Source of the DNA: CAYRTV01 sp964505785
GTDB taxonomy: Bacteria; Acidobacteriota; Aminicenantia; Aminicenantales; Aminicenantaceae
DNA length: 64,000 nt
Reading direction: 5' to 3'
NCBI GenBank assembly: GCA_964505785.1
Contig: CAZDJZ010000002.1
Location: 1-64,000, forward strand
This document shows positions 17,199 through 26,229 of this stretch, one piece after another. The position numbers and the translations under genes are program-made. The notes below the pieces were generated by a model. That model worked only from the letters and a program-made list of their open reading frames with translations, had not been told where the DNA came from and ran no database searches. Positions within the stretch are counted from its first letter, which is position 1. Each line of letters opens with the position of its first letter.

Positions 17199-18578
17199 CT
17201 ATTTAATTAATAGGAGTTTTGTCTGATAGCCATCGACGAGTCTCATTCCCTTTTCGGTAAATACACCCTGGTCTTCAAAGCCGAGGGTCAGCTCCTGATT
17301 ATCCCATTCCGGAATATTAGTTGTTATGCTGAATTCAATGGCGTACACCGTGTTGGGGTAAAGCGGATATTCACCACGCAGCCTATATTGTTCCGGAGCG
17401 CTTTTTGGCGGGCGGGCATCCATGGAAACTCCGGCGCCGTGCCCATGGGGACCGATGGGATGCGTATAGATCAGAGGCCTTAAGCCGGCGGCTTTTCCTT
17501 TTTCCATCGTAGTATCCGTGATTTCATTTCCGGATCTGCCTGCCCGGCATTCGTTAAAATAAATCTCTTTTAGTTCAAGCAGTTTTTGCAATGCATCATT
17601 CAGGCCTTTAGGTGCGTCATCCTCTCCGTTGCGGCAGACATAGGCACTCCATTGCATGTCTGTACATAATCCAAGGTAGGTGATTCCCATATCACAATGA
17701 AGCAGATCTCCTCTGCGAATAATATCAGGCGAATCGGAATATCGGTCTGCTTCGCTTTTTTGTCTTGTTATGGAAATAGACGGCTGGAACCACGTATCAA
17801 GCCCTAAATCCGTATACTTTTGACGGATCCACCAGACGACATCTTCCGTGGTTGTGATATCCGGGACAATCACCTGGTTGGAAAAAAATTCCTGGATGAT
17901 ATCATGTGAAATGCCGCAGATATGGCGGTAGATGCTCAGTTCCTGCGGGCTGCGTGTTTCAAGCCAGCCGATGCAAAGCTCATGAGCCGGTACAAACCGC
18001 TCCACATATTTCGGATCCAATGCTCGTTCCAGCTTATTTTTCAAACCAATGGATAACCCATCACCATAAGACCAAAGTTCGGAAACATTGATTCCGATTT
18101 TTTGCGGATTGATTTTTTTAATGAAATCGGCCAGATTCTCGAAACGGGAGCGATCAGAATCCTCCCATATTCCCTGGTACCAGCCGCCGATACTGTGCAT
18201 CCCGCCGCCCTTGCTGGGTTTGTCTGCGGAATAACGGGCTACCCCTTTTCCCGGGCCTTGATAATGAAAAATCAATACGGATGTCCGCCAGGCACTCATG
18301 TGCGGTTCAGGCATCAAAGTCAAATAGAGAGGATCTTCATTGGGTTCCCGGCAGATAACCAGCCACATATCGATACCGGTCCGTTCCATAAGCTGGGGAA
18401 GAATGTTATCCAGCCGCCATTCCAGCCATTCATTCATGACGTGTGCCTGCTCACGTTCCGGTAAAATATTATGACTGTCTTTGACGTCGGCAATATCAAT
18501 ATTTTGTCCGAAAACCCCTAAAATTCCTCCGATGAGCAGTAAGGGCAAAAAATACATTAAACTTTTTTTCGTAATCAT
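17199..18578 (-). CDS. Exported M24 family metallopeptidase (Xaa-Pro aminopeptidase-like)
   Basis: The 459-residue protein has a signal peptide (residues 1-24) and the ribosome site AAAGGAGG. The N-terminal half is a creatinase/prolidase-type domain (GIDMWLVICREPNEDP). The C-terminal half is a pita-bread domain. The five metal ligands can be read in LLHCDMG (Asp), CTDMQW (Asp), GPHGHGAG (His), VYAIEFS (Glu) and LGFEDQG (Glu). It should remove N-terminal residues, typically those before proline, from peptides in the periplasm or outside the cell. It is convergent with the propeller gene and stands alone. Confidence 0.92.
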   Translation of the reverse strand: MITKKSLMYFLPLLLIGGILGVFGQNIDIADVKDSHNILPEREQAHVMNEWLEWRLDNILPQLMERTGIDMWLVICREPNEDPLYLTLMPEPHMSAWRTSVLIFHYQGPGKGVARYSADKPSKGGGMHSIGGWYQGIWEDSDRSRFENLADFIKKINPQKIGINVSELWSYGDGLSIGLKNKLERALDPKYVERFVPAHELCIGWLETRSPQELSIYRHICGISHDIIQEFFSNQVIVPDITTTEDVVWWIRQKYTDLGLDTWFQPSISITRQKSEADRYSDSPDIIRRGDLLHCDMGITYLGLCTDMQWSAYVCRNGEDDAPKGLNDALQKLLELKEIYFNECRAGRSGNEITDTTMEKGKAAGLRPLIYTHPIGPHGHGAGVSMDARPPKSAPEQYRLRGEYPLYPNTVYAIEFSITTNIPEWDNQELTLGFEDQGVFTEKGMRLVDGYQTKLLLIK

Positions 18579-18597
18579 ATATCCTCCTTTTATACCG

Positions 18598-18805
18598 TGT
18601 CATCCTGAGGAGCTGGCTCAGGATCATTTAGAGCGGCCGCAAGCCGGGCGGCAATCTTAGACTGCTTCGCCGAATGAATCAAGGGCGTTTTCTCATGCAA
18701 GCGCCGTCTAAGATTTCCGTCGCTTCGCTCCGGGAATGACATGGGAGAAGCAGCCGAGGGCATCAGGATGACATGTGGATTCATTTTCATCGTTACGGGA
18801 ATGAT
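18598..18805 (-). repeat. Hairpin-forming dispersed intergenic repeat (copy B)
   Basis: Reading on the minus strand, 18742-18598 is a close match to copy A at 13969, with GAATGACAT, CGGAGCGAAGCGACGG, CTTAGACGGC, GCAGTCTAAGATTGCC and CCTCAGGATGACA blocks. An adjoining forward tail, GATGACATGTGGATTC plus ATTTTCATCGTTA (about 18765-18798), recurs near 26150, 36385 (inverted) and 48278. Copies A and B flank the propeller and M24 genes in opposite orientation. Confidence 0.75.
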
Positions 18806-18830
18806 ATGCGCATGTTTAATATTTAATTAT

Positions 18831-20966
18831 TTACATGTTGGTTATCTGTTTAACAACACCGGCCTCAGCCAGCAATTCAAGAAAATCGCTAACCTCTTCA
18901 AGAGGAACAGGGATATACTCCGCACTGACTGCGTTCCGTATATTTAAAACAGAGTTTTGTCCGTTTACATAATTTAAAACCTCGTAACTAATCAGGCTGC
19001 CGCGCTGCATCAGTTGTAAACCTGATAAATCGGCTTTCGGGCCCAGTTGTTTTCTAAGATAGGCACTGCCTAAAGGGCCTTTGAGTTCCGGATTCCGTGC
19101 ATACACAATTTTATCGGCGGCTTTTTCTTCAGCTGTAAGTGTTATTTCCTGAATACTGCGTCCAAGGCGTTCGCAGATTGCCGCATAGTGGCCTGTTACA
19201 TTTTTTAGGTAATTTGTTTTATAAGCCAGCAAGTTTTCTTCAGTACTTTCAAGATGTTCTTGCAGCTTAGAACTGGCCGGCTCGAGTTCCCGGATAGAAT
19301 GCAAGGTCTTTTTCTCTCTCAAAAAGCTATACTCTATTATGTTGACAGCTTCTTTATAAGCCTGGTCTAAATTAGTTTGGGACACTGAATTAAGCTGGTT
19401 CAGGCTTCTTTCCATATCCGCTGAAATACGGCCAAGGCCTCTCCATAAAACTTCTCCCGTAAGCGGTAAAGCTTCCTGTGCAGATGCGCTTCCTGCGAAA
19501 ATAGCGGAGGCCGAGGCGATAAAACCGCCCCGTTTCAGGGTGGTGGGATCACATTTATCCGGATTATCCTGATGGGAGTGATAAAAGGCATCCGGCCAGA
19601 CAAGAAAAAACACCATCGGTACATTGATGCCGCTGTCATTGTAAATGTATTGGTCGCTGCCGCCTTCAAAAGGAACAATTTTATAACGGAAATTATCCCG
19701 GCTTCCGGTTAGAGAAACGATGGGATCAGGAAGGGAGTAACGAAAATCAAGCCCCTCTGTATTGGTTCTGCCGACAAAATCCGCAAAATTGGCCACAACA
19801 TCATTCAGGTAATGCGGCAATGAATCCGGTGTGCGCAGGAAGAAATAAGTGGCGTTGTTCTCATTCAGATACTGTGACACCATATCCATATTGATACCGC
19901 AGACCATACGATCGATGATTTCAGGATGAGTGGCGGCAAATGCGGCATTCCCGATATTTTCAGGCACCCAGATAAACCGCAGAGTTCTCCGCAGAGGCGG
20001 AATTTCGCCTCTGGCGGTTAATTCCTTTATGGTCCGGGCGATTTCAATAAGGGATGCGCTGCCGCTGGCATTATCATTGGATCCGGCCCGGTTGTGACAG
20101 AGGTGTGCCGTCAAGACAATCTCTTCATCTTTAAGATCCGTGCCGGGAATGACCGCAATGACATTTTCATATGCTGAAGGATAAAGCTCGGCTTTGACTT
20201 TTGCTTCGACCACAAGCTGCTGTCCTGCGGCCAGCATTTGACGAAGCTGTTCTCCGCGGCGATGGGATACTGTAAATCCAAAAGTCGGCCCGCGGCCGTC
20301 CTCGCTTCTATACGGCCGGATAGAGGCGATTTTCACCACATCCGGGTAATCCAGCGGCCGGTCCGAAAGATAAGAAATAACACCCAATGCATTACGCTTA
20401 AAAACCGCCTGATTATGGATAGCGCCGGGATGACCATATCCTAATACGACTTTTCCTTTGACATCGACATCTGCGTAGTCCTCATCTCTGGTTCCTGCGC
20501 CCACGAAAACCAGTTTCGCCCGTGCATGCGTGTTTTGGCTTTTGGGGCACAGAGAAGCGGGGATTTCCGCAAAACTTGTGATCCGCTCTTTATGCGGTTC
20601 CACCAGCCAGAGCTCGCCCATCTCAGCATCCCAGCCCGGACCGGATTGTGACATATAATAAAATTTCTTTCCATCTGCAGGATATGATTCAATATAAACG
20701 TCCGAAATTCCAATATCTTTGAGTGTTGCCGCGACATATTCTGCTGCCTCGTGATAGGCGCGTGAAGCCGGGTCGCGGCGGAACCGGCTGATATTCCTTA
20801 TCTGTTCCAGCGCCCTGTCTCCTGAAACATGGGCAATAATGGCATCAATGATTTCAGGCGGCAGCAGGGTATCCTGTGTCTGGCCGCAAACAGGAACAGG
20901 CAGAAATGCCGTCATCAAAATCAAGCCCGGTATGAAAAGACAGCAGGGAAGAATCAGTTTTCTCAT
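18831..20966 (-). CDS. Exported M28 family aminopeptidase with PA-like insert and C-terminal extension
   Basis: I place the start at 20966 (711 residues) because AAGGAG lies seven bases upstream and a signal peptide (MRKLILPCCLF to VCG) follows. Upstream in-frame codons have neither. A PA-type insert (about 130-230) precedes the di-zinc domain. Visible ligands and catalytic region are LTAHLCH (His), GSNDNASGS (Asp), WVPENIGN (Glu), INMDMVSQY (Asp) and FYHSHQDNPDKCD (His). About 200 residues after the catalytic domain form a helical extension. It probably releases N-terminal amino acids from peptides outside the inner membrane. It is divergent from the M19 dipeptidase gene. Confidence 0.9.
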   Translation of the reverse strand: MRKLILPCCLFIPGLILMTAFLPVPVCGQTQDTLLPPEIIDAIIAHVSGDRALEQIRNISRFRRDPASRAYHEAAEYVAATLKDIGISDVYIESYPADGKKFYYMSQSGPGWDAEMGELWLVEPHKERITSFAEIPASLCPKSQNTHARAKLVFVGAGTRDEDYADVDVKGKVVLGYGHPGAIHNQAVFKRNALGVISYLSDRPLDYPDVVKIASIRPYRSEDGRGPTFGFTVSHRRGEQLRQMLAAGQQLVVEAKVKAELYPSAYENVIAVIPGTDLKDEEIVLTAHLCHNRAGSNDNASGSASLIEIARTIKELTARGEIPPLRRTLRFIWVPENIGNAAFAATHPEIIDRMVCGINMDMVSQYLNENNATYFFLRTPDSLPHYLNDVVANFADFVGRTNTEGLDFRYSLPDPIVSLTGSRDNFRYKIVPFEGGSDQYIYNDSGINVPMVFFLVWPDAFYHSHQDNPDKCDPTTLKRGGFIASASAIFAGSASAQEALPLTGEVLWRGLGRISADMERSLNQLNSVSQTNLDQAYKEAVNIIEYSFLREKKTLHSIRELEPASSKLQEHLESTEENLLAYKTNYLKNVTGHYAAICERLGRSIQEITLTAEEKAADKIVYARNPELKGPLGSAYLRKQLGPKADLSGLQLMQRGSLISYEVLNYVNGQNSVLNIRNAVSAEYIPVPLEEVSDFLELLAEAGVVKQITNM

Positions 20967-20999
20967 TTTTTTCTCCTTTTCGAATCCATTCCCCCCATA

Positions 21000-21078
21000 A
21001 TTCACAAAAAAAGCAGGCAGGTCAATAACTAATTCAAAAAAAGATTTATTGACCTTTATTTTTTTCTTGTGGTATGTT
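21000..21078. promoter_or_regulatory. Symmetrical divergent promoters inside a perfect inverted repeat
   Basis: AGGTCAATAA (21019-21028) and TTATTGACCT (21046-21055) form a perfect 10-base inverted repeat with a 17-base spacer. Each arm supplies a TTGACC -35 box. Rightward, TATGTT at 21073-21078 is 18 bases away and serves the M19 gene. Leftward, AATTAT lies 17 bases away on the minus strand and serves the M28 gene. The arrangement suggests that both peptidases are transcribed and perhaps regulated together. Confidence 0.55.
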
Positions 21079-21107
21079 CATTTTTCCTTACAAAAATAGG
21101 AGGTGTT

Positions 21108-22331
21108 ATGAAAGTAAAAATTTTTTCACTGTCCATGATATTGTTTCTCCTGTTTATAACAGGAACTTGCACTCAGGAGACCGTGGATATTACAGAAAAG
21201 GCCGCGGGGATCCATGACCGGGTCATGACTGTGGATACACATGTCGATTCTCCGAACCTTCTGCTGAATCCGGAATACAATATCGGAAAAGTTAATGATC
21301 CGGAAAATGGAGGCGGGCAGGTGGATTTTCCGCGCATGAAACAAGGCGGAGTTGATGCGATATGTTTTGCCACGTTTCTATCTCAGGGGGAGCGCACCCA
21401 GAAAGACTTTGAGGAATCCAAAACAAAAGCGATGGCTAGCATAAAGCGTATAAAGGATGCTGTGAACAGCTATCCCGAACTAGCCGAACTGGCCATGACA
21501 CCCGAGGACGCTTACCGGATAGAAAAGCAGGGTAAACGTGCGGTTTTTTTAAGCATAGAAAACGGATTTTCTCTTGGGCTGGATAACAGCCTGATTAAGA
21601 AATACTATGATCAAGGCGTCCGTGTTTCCGGATTAAGCCATGCCCGCAACAATGAGATATGCGATTCCGCGAATGACACCCCCGAACATAACGGTTTGAG
21701 CGAGGCGGGACGGAAAGTAGTGGCGGAAATGAACCGGCTGGGTATTGTCATTGATGTCTCGCATATTTCGGATAAAGCATTCTATGATGTGATTGAAGCA
21801 ACTCAGGTTCCAATTGTAGCCACTCACTCCAGCGCGCGCACTCTTTGTGATAATCCCCGGAATATGTCCGATGATATGCTCAGGGCGCTGGCTGAGAACG
21901 GAGGCGTGATCCAGCTTTGCCTCCTGAGCAATTATATCAAGGTTGTTCCACAGGATCCCCAACGCGTTGAAGCCCTTAATGCGCTGGAGAAGAAATACAG
22001 CGGTCGTTTAGAATCAGAAGAGGACCGGACGGAGTATCAAAAAGAACGGGCGGAGATTAACCGGTTGCACCCGGTCAAGCAAGCCACAGTGGCTGATGCG
22101 GTTGATCATATCGACCATATTGTTGAGGTTGCCGGAATCGACCATATCGGGATTGGATCTGACTTTGACGGCGGCGGCGGTCTGGCTGATTGCCGGGATG
22201 CAAGCGAAATGGGCAATATTACCTTAGAACTTGTCAAGCGCGGCTATAATGAAGAAGAAATTCGAAAAATCTGGGGAAGTAATTTCTTCCGGGTTATGCA
22301 GCAGGCTCAGGACTTCGCCGCCGGGCAGTAA
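21108..22331 (+). CDS. Exported M19 membrane dipeptidase
   Basis: The start at 21108 follows a strong AGGAGGTG site and gives 407 residues with a lipoprotein-like signal (FITGTC, Cys21). Renal-dipeptidase motifs are complete: His45 and Asp47 in VDTHVDSP, the bridging Glu in LSIENGFS, His in DVSHISD, His in VATHSSAR and Asp in GIGSDFDGGG. It hydrolyses dipeptides, including those with D-residues in some family members, and probably acts in the periplasm. It shares a divergent promoter region with the M28 aminopeptidase. Confidence 0.94.
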   Translation: MKVKIFSLSMILFLLFITGTCTQETVDITEKAAGIHDRVMTVDTHVDSPNLLLNPEYNIGKVNDPENGGGQVDFPRMKQGGVDAICFATFLSQGERTQKDFEESKTKAMASIKRIKDAVNSYPELAELAMTPEDAYRIEKQGKRAVFLSIENGFSLGLDNSLIKKYYDQGVRVSGLSHARNNEICDSANDTPEHNGLSEAGRKVVAEMNRLGIVIDVSHISDKAFYDVIEATQVPIVATHSSARTLCDNPRNMSDDMLRALAENGGVIQLCLLSNYIKVVPQDPQRVEALNALEKKYSGRLESEEDRTEYQKERAEINRLHPVKQATVADAVDHIDHIVEVAGIDHIGIGSDFDGGGGLADCRDASEMGNITLELVKRGYNEEEIRKIWGSNFFRVMQQAQDFAAGQ

Positions 22332-22370
22332 TTGAGATATACCAACACGGTATGTATTCCTGAGTTCAAC

Positions 22371-23327
22371 TTAAACAAATCCGCTTCCGGTTTTTATATT
22401 TATATCAGAGCTGTGTTTTTGCAAAAATGCAGTTCTGTCCCGGAGCTGCTCGCTGCCGGGCGGCACAATATCCAGGCAGAGATAGTCTTTTCCCAGAAGC
22501 CGGTAGGTATCCTTTCCCAGCCGGTGATAGGGAAGGAGCTCGATTTCCTTGAGTTTGTTTAAGTTTTGACAAAAATTCAGAGTATCGAGAAGGTTTTCAT
22601 CCGAATCATTATAGCCGGGGATTAAGGGAATCCGGACAATGATTTCCATCGGATAGCGGCTTTTGTCCGCTTTCCGTATATTTTCCAGAATCAATGCATT
22701 GTCTTTCCCGATCCATTCTTCATGTCTTTGGCTGTCCAGGTGCTTAATATCGACAAGAAGAGTGTCTAGATGCGGCAGGATTTTTTTTATATTTTCATAT
22801 TCCACATAAAAACTGCTTTCAACCGCCGTATGGATGCCGAGCTGCTTGCATTCCTTCAATACTTCGGCTGAAAAGTCCGCTTGGCAGAGGGGCTCGCCGC
22901 CGCTTAAGGTTACTCCTCCTCCTGAATGAAAAAAGAAAATTTCATCCTTACTTATCTCTTCCATCACTTGTGCGACAGTAAGAGACATTCCATATTTTTT
23001 AACCGCATTATTCGGGCATACATCGAAACACTGGAAGCATCTGATGCATTTTGAGGCATCCGTTTGAATCGACCGCTTATCTTCAGAAAAATGGATGGCT
23101 CCCTGAGGACACGTGTTGATGCATCTGCCGCAGGCTGTACAAAGATTGGCATCATACCCTTTTTGAAAGGAAAAATCCTTGGATTCAGGGGTCGAGCACC
23201 AGGGACAGTCCAAAGGACATCCTTTGAAAAAAATAACCGTTCTTAATCCCTGTCCATCATGAATGGATGAACGCTCAATCCTCAGCACGGAACCGGACAA
23301 GGTTTTTTCACCGGACATTTGACTCAT
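22371..23327 (-). CDS. Glycyl-radical-enzyme activating enzyme (radical SAM)
   Basis: The 318-residue protein has the radical-SAM cluster as KGCPLDCPWC (Cys37, Cys41, Cys44), the CX3CX2C spacing of GRE activases. It also has an inserted two-cluster ferredoxin segment (CTACGRCINTCP and CIRCFQCFDVCP), as in activases of dehydratase and decarboxylase GREs but not of classical PflA. GGGVTLSGGEPL binds SAM. Its ATG overlaps the stop of the upstream GRE gene by four bases, so the partner is clear. It installs the glycyl radical and needs anaerobic conditions. Confidence 0.95.
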   Translation of the reverse strand: MSQMSGEKTLSGSVLRIERSSIHDGQGLRTVIFFKGCPLDCPWCSTPESKDFSFQKGYDANLCTACGRCINTCPQGAIHFSEDKRSIQTDASKCIRCFQCFDVCPNNAVKKYGMSLTVAQVMEEISKDEIFFFHSGGGVTLSGGEPLCQADFSAEVLKECKQLGIHTAVESSFYVEYENIKKILPHLDTLLVDIKHLDSQRHEEWIGKDNALILENIRKADKSRYPMEIIVRIPLIPGYNDSDENLLDTLNFCQNLNKLKEIELLPYHRLGKDTYRLLGKDYLCLDIVPPGSEQLRDRTAFLQKHSSDINIKTGSGFV

Positions 23328-25735
23328 CCTACAGAGATGCCATGCTGTACGGTGCGCCCAATGATTTCATCCTGAACATCTTTACCCAGCTCTGTAAAAT
23401 AAGCTGTATATCCAGCGACTCGGACCAGAAGGCCCTTATATTCCTCCGGATTCTGCTGGGCGCGGATTAATGTTTCCTGATCAATGACATTAAATTGTAC
23501 GTGGTAGACTCCTAGAGAGCACATACTTTTCAACATGGCCATCAACTGGGTGATCCCGTTTTCAGTTTGAAGCATGGCCGGTTCCACCTTCATATTTAAG
23601 AGGGTGCCCTGGACAAACCGTGCATGGGGAATATGCGCGACCGATTTTAAAACAGCGCCCGGGCCGTTAAAATCCGTGCCGCCGCTGGGGCTGATCCCAT
23701 CTGCGAGCGGCTTCCAGGCCTTTCGCCCCGAAGGCAGGGCTCCGACTTCAAGGCCAAAGGGCGTGTTACCTGAAACCGGCAGAATTCCCGGCGTCATGGG
23801 TCCGAATTTACTGCGGTATTGTTCGATCTCATCCGCAATATATGAGAAGACGTCCCCGGCAATCTCATCCACCATAGCGTCGTCATTGCCGTATTTGGGG
23901 GCTTCAAGACAAAGTTTCTCAATATCTTCAAACCCTTCAAAATTGTTGTCTAAAGCGTCAAGCAGTTCAGCCATAGTTACTTGCTTTGAATCATAAACAA
24001 GGTGCCGGACAGCCGCCAGGCTGTTCACCAGATCCGCCACGCCGATTAGAATGATGCCGTTGCCGGCATTATACTTGGCTCCTCCCCATGCGTAATCTTT
24101 GGCATTTTCAATGCATTCCTTGAATGTTAATGACAAAGCAGGGCAGGGCCGGCGCAGTCCAATCTCGTCAATCACATGGCTTCCGGCCACAACCGCCCGA
24201 ACGGAGTAGGCGAGTTGTTTTTTGACCGCATCGTAGAATTCATCATATGAATTAAAATTGCGGGGGTCACCCGATCTGGCGGAGATCATATCTCCGCTTT
24301 TCCGGTTCTTTCCATCCAGCAGTGCGAATTCCACCATACTGCCCAGGTTGATATCAGCCAGGGCGGTAAAATGACGCAGCCGGCCTTCAAGATTGGTTTC
24401 CACGCAGCCGCACGGATTCCAGTTAAAGGCTTCCTTAAGCGGAATGCCTTTGTTCATCAGCATGCGAATGCCGATGTCATCATTATGAAAAGCGGGGAAT
24501 CCAGTGCCGAGGCTGATTAAATCCACAACCTTTCTTAAAAAGGAATTGGGATTTTTGGCGGCGTTATATCGGACTGAGAGTGATGGTTGATAGAGCTGCA
24601 CATCCATGGTCGCCTGTAGAATCATGTAAGAGAGATCATTAACCGCATCGTTGCCGGTTTCATCCACTCCGCCTGCACACACATTTTGAAACATGGGATA
24701 TCCGGCTGCGAATTCCGCGGTGGCTGCATCCTGGAACAAGCATGGTTCGCTGAATTTGATCCACAAGCAATCGAGCAGCTCTTGTGCCTGCTTCTGAGTT
24801 ATCCGTCCAGCTTCAAGGTCTGCTTTATAATAAGGCCAGAGGTACTGGTCCATGCGGCCGGGATTGTAGCTGGCCGCGTTTTGCTCCATGAAAATGGCGA
24901 TTTGGTAGAAATAGAGCGATTGAAGCGCCTCCCGGAAAGTCCGGGCGGGATTTTCAGGCACCTGCCGGCACACTTGAGAGATTTTTTCCAGTTCTTTTTT
25001 ACGCTGCGGACAGGATTCGTTATCCGCCAGCCGGCCGGCTTCCTCTGCATAGCGGTGCGCCAGTTTGATGATTCCCTCAGCGGCGATTAAAAGAGCTTCG
25101 AGAAAATACTCTTTTTCATAATCGCCTGGCTTGGTTATATCCAACCGGGCTTTTCTTGATTTTACAGTTTCCATAATACCGGTAAGCCCTTCTTTGATAA
25201 GCCACTCGTATCCGGCGGTGGTCTCCCCCCAGCCCCGGACAGCTTTACGGTCTATATAGACAATACCGTGATCTCTTAAAATACGGGTCGTTTCGGGAAT
25301 CTGAGCCTGCCACTCTTCAAAATTAGAACGGCCTTGCCAGTATGGTTTTATCGCCCTCAAGAAAGTTTCCCGGTCTTTATCCCTCAGATTAAAAGGATCA
25401 TATGGGCGCCGGCTTATGGTGTCCAGCTCATCATCAAGAACCGACCAGCACGAATCAGCACATAGGATGCCGGCCCGCATCTTGCTTCCGGATGAGCCGA
25501 CGATCAATTCATCTTCGTAAATAGTTACAGTCTTTTCTGTGCACTGTTTATAAAAAGCTTTGGCTTTTTGGACGACAAGCGGTTTCCCTTCGGATTCCTG
25601 AAAGCCTTTGGTCAAGAGGCGGGCGTTTTCCAAGTCCATTTCCGGCTGAGTTTTAAGGACCCGTTCTTTGAGCCGGTTTATTCTTTTCATGTAGGAGGGT
25701 TGTTTATTAGGTTGAGTCTTTTTTTGTGTCGCCAT
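23324..25735 (-). CDS. Glycyl radical enzyme of the GCVE (lyase/dehydratase/decarboxylase) type, substrate unknown
   Basis: The 803-residue enzyme starts after AAGGAAG. The active-site loop reads NPCGCVETNLEGR, with the thiyl Cys444 and the Glu446 typical of GRE eliminases and decarboxylases. It lacks the Cys-Cys pair of pyruvate formate-lyase. An extra Cys442 lies two residues before Cys444. The glycyl loop near the C-terminus, VRVAGYTAYF, places the radical on Gly775, followed by DEIIGRT. No microcompartment gene, small decarboxylase subunit or proline-pathway gene is nearby, so the substrate cannot be assigned. Glycerol/diol, choline, hydroxyproline and arylacetate types all share the CxE motif. 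Confidence 0.93.
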   Translation of the reverse strand: MATQKKTQPNKQPSYMKRINRLKERVLKTQPEMDLENARLLTKGFQESEGKPLVVQKAKAFYKQCTEKTVTIYEDELIVGSSGSKMRAGILCADSCWSVLDDELDTISRRPYDPFNLRDKDRETFLRAIKPYWQGRSNFEEWQAQIPETTRILRDHGIVYIDRKAVRGWGETTAGYEWLIKEGLTGIMETVKSRKARLDITKPGDYEKEYFLEALLIAAEGIIKLAHRYAEEAGRLADNESCPQRKKELEKISQVCRQVPENPARTFREALQSLYFYQIAIFMEQNAASYNPGRMDQYLWPYYKADLEAGRITQKQAQELLDCLWIKFSEPCLFQDAATAEFAAGYPMFQNVCAGGVDETGNDAVNDLSYMILQATMDVQLYQPSLSVRYNAAKNPNSFLRKVVDLISLGTGFPAFHNDDIGIRMLMNKGIPLKEAFNWNPCGCVETNLEGRLRHFTALADINLGSMVEFALLDGKNRKSGDMISARSGDPRNFNSYDEFYDAVKKQLAYSVRAVVAGSHVIDEIGLRRPCPALSLTFKECIENAKDYAWGGAKYNAGNGIILIGVADLVNSLAAVRHLVYDSKQVTMAELLDALDNNFEGFEDIEKLCLEAPKYGNDDAMVDEIAGDVFSYIADEIEQYRSKFGPMTPGILPVSGNTPFGLEVGALPSGRKAWKPLADGISPSGGTDFNGPGAVLKSVAHIPHARFVQGTLLNMKVEPAMLQTENGITQLMAMLKSMCSLGVYHVQFNVIDQETLIRAQQNPEEYKGLLVRVAGYTAYFTELGKDVQDEIIGRTVQHGISVG

Positions 25736-26229
25736 GACATCTTCCTTCTATCCCGGAATTCGCAACTGTTTATACTATTATACAGAAAAACCTGAGATTT
25801 CACATGAGGGGCTAGCACGGAAGCTTTTTAACTGATTCCATGAGGACAAAATAAATGCGACTATGAAAGATTTGTCTTGTTAAATAAAACATTTCTTTAC
25901 AGCCAGGACGATTGGTCTGCCAGGGTTATCCAAGAGCCAACAGTAAACGGCCGTAAAGAATTTTCATTCTCAGTTTATCTCAAATCGCAAATCTCAAATC
26001 TGGAAACCATATCGAGGCAGGGTGAGATGAACATAGTTTTAGCAATCCGGCTGAATATCCCGAATAAACGTAATTGGAATCAAAAAACGCGATAAACGTG
26101 AGTGAAGCGAGTGAGGACATCTATGATTCCCGTCGCTGCGCTCCGGGAATGACATTTGGATTCGTTTTCATCATTCATGCTGCATGGAATAAAACTTGCA
26201 TTGGTACGCAATGGAGAAAGGAAAATAAA
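25736..26229. other. Intergenic region with a partial dispersed repeat
   Basis: These 494 bases hold no convincing gene. A TATAAT on the minus strand (25782-25777) lies upstream of the glycyl radical enzyme and may be its -10 box, although no good -35 is visible. At about 26128-26180 there is a partial copy of the hairpin repeat (GATTCCCGTCGCTGCGCTCC, then GGGAATGACATTTGGATTCG). I see nothing recognisable in 25860-26090. Confidence 0.5.

Noticed and set aside
22332..22562. Plus-strand frame of 76 codons after the M19 gene
   Set aside because: It is the antisense of the activase C-terminus, with no independent start signal.
25877..26095. Frame of 72 codons between the glycyl radical enzyme and the polymerase-domain gene
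   Set aside because: It has no ribosome site or recognisable motif, and overlaps intergenic repeat sequence.
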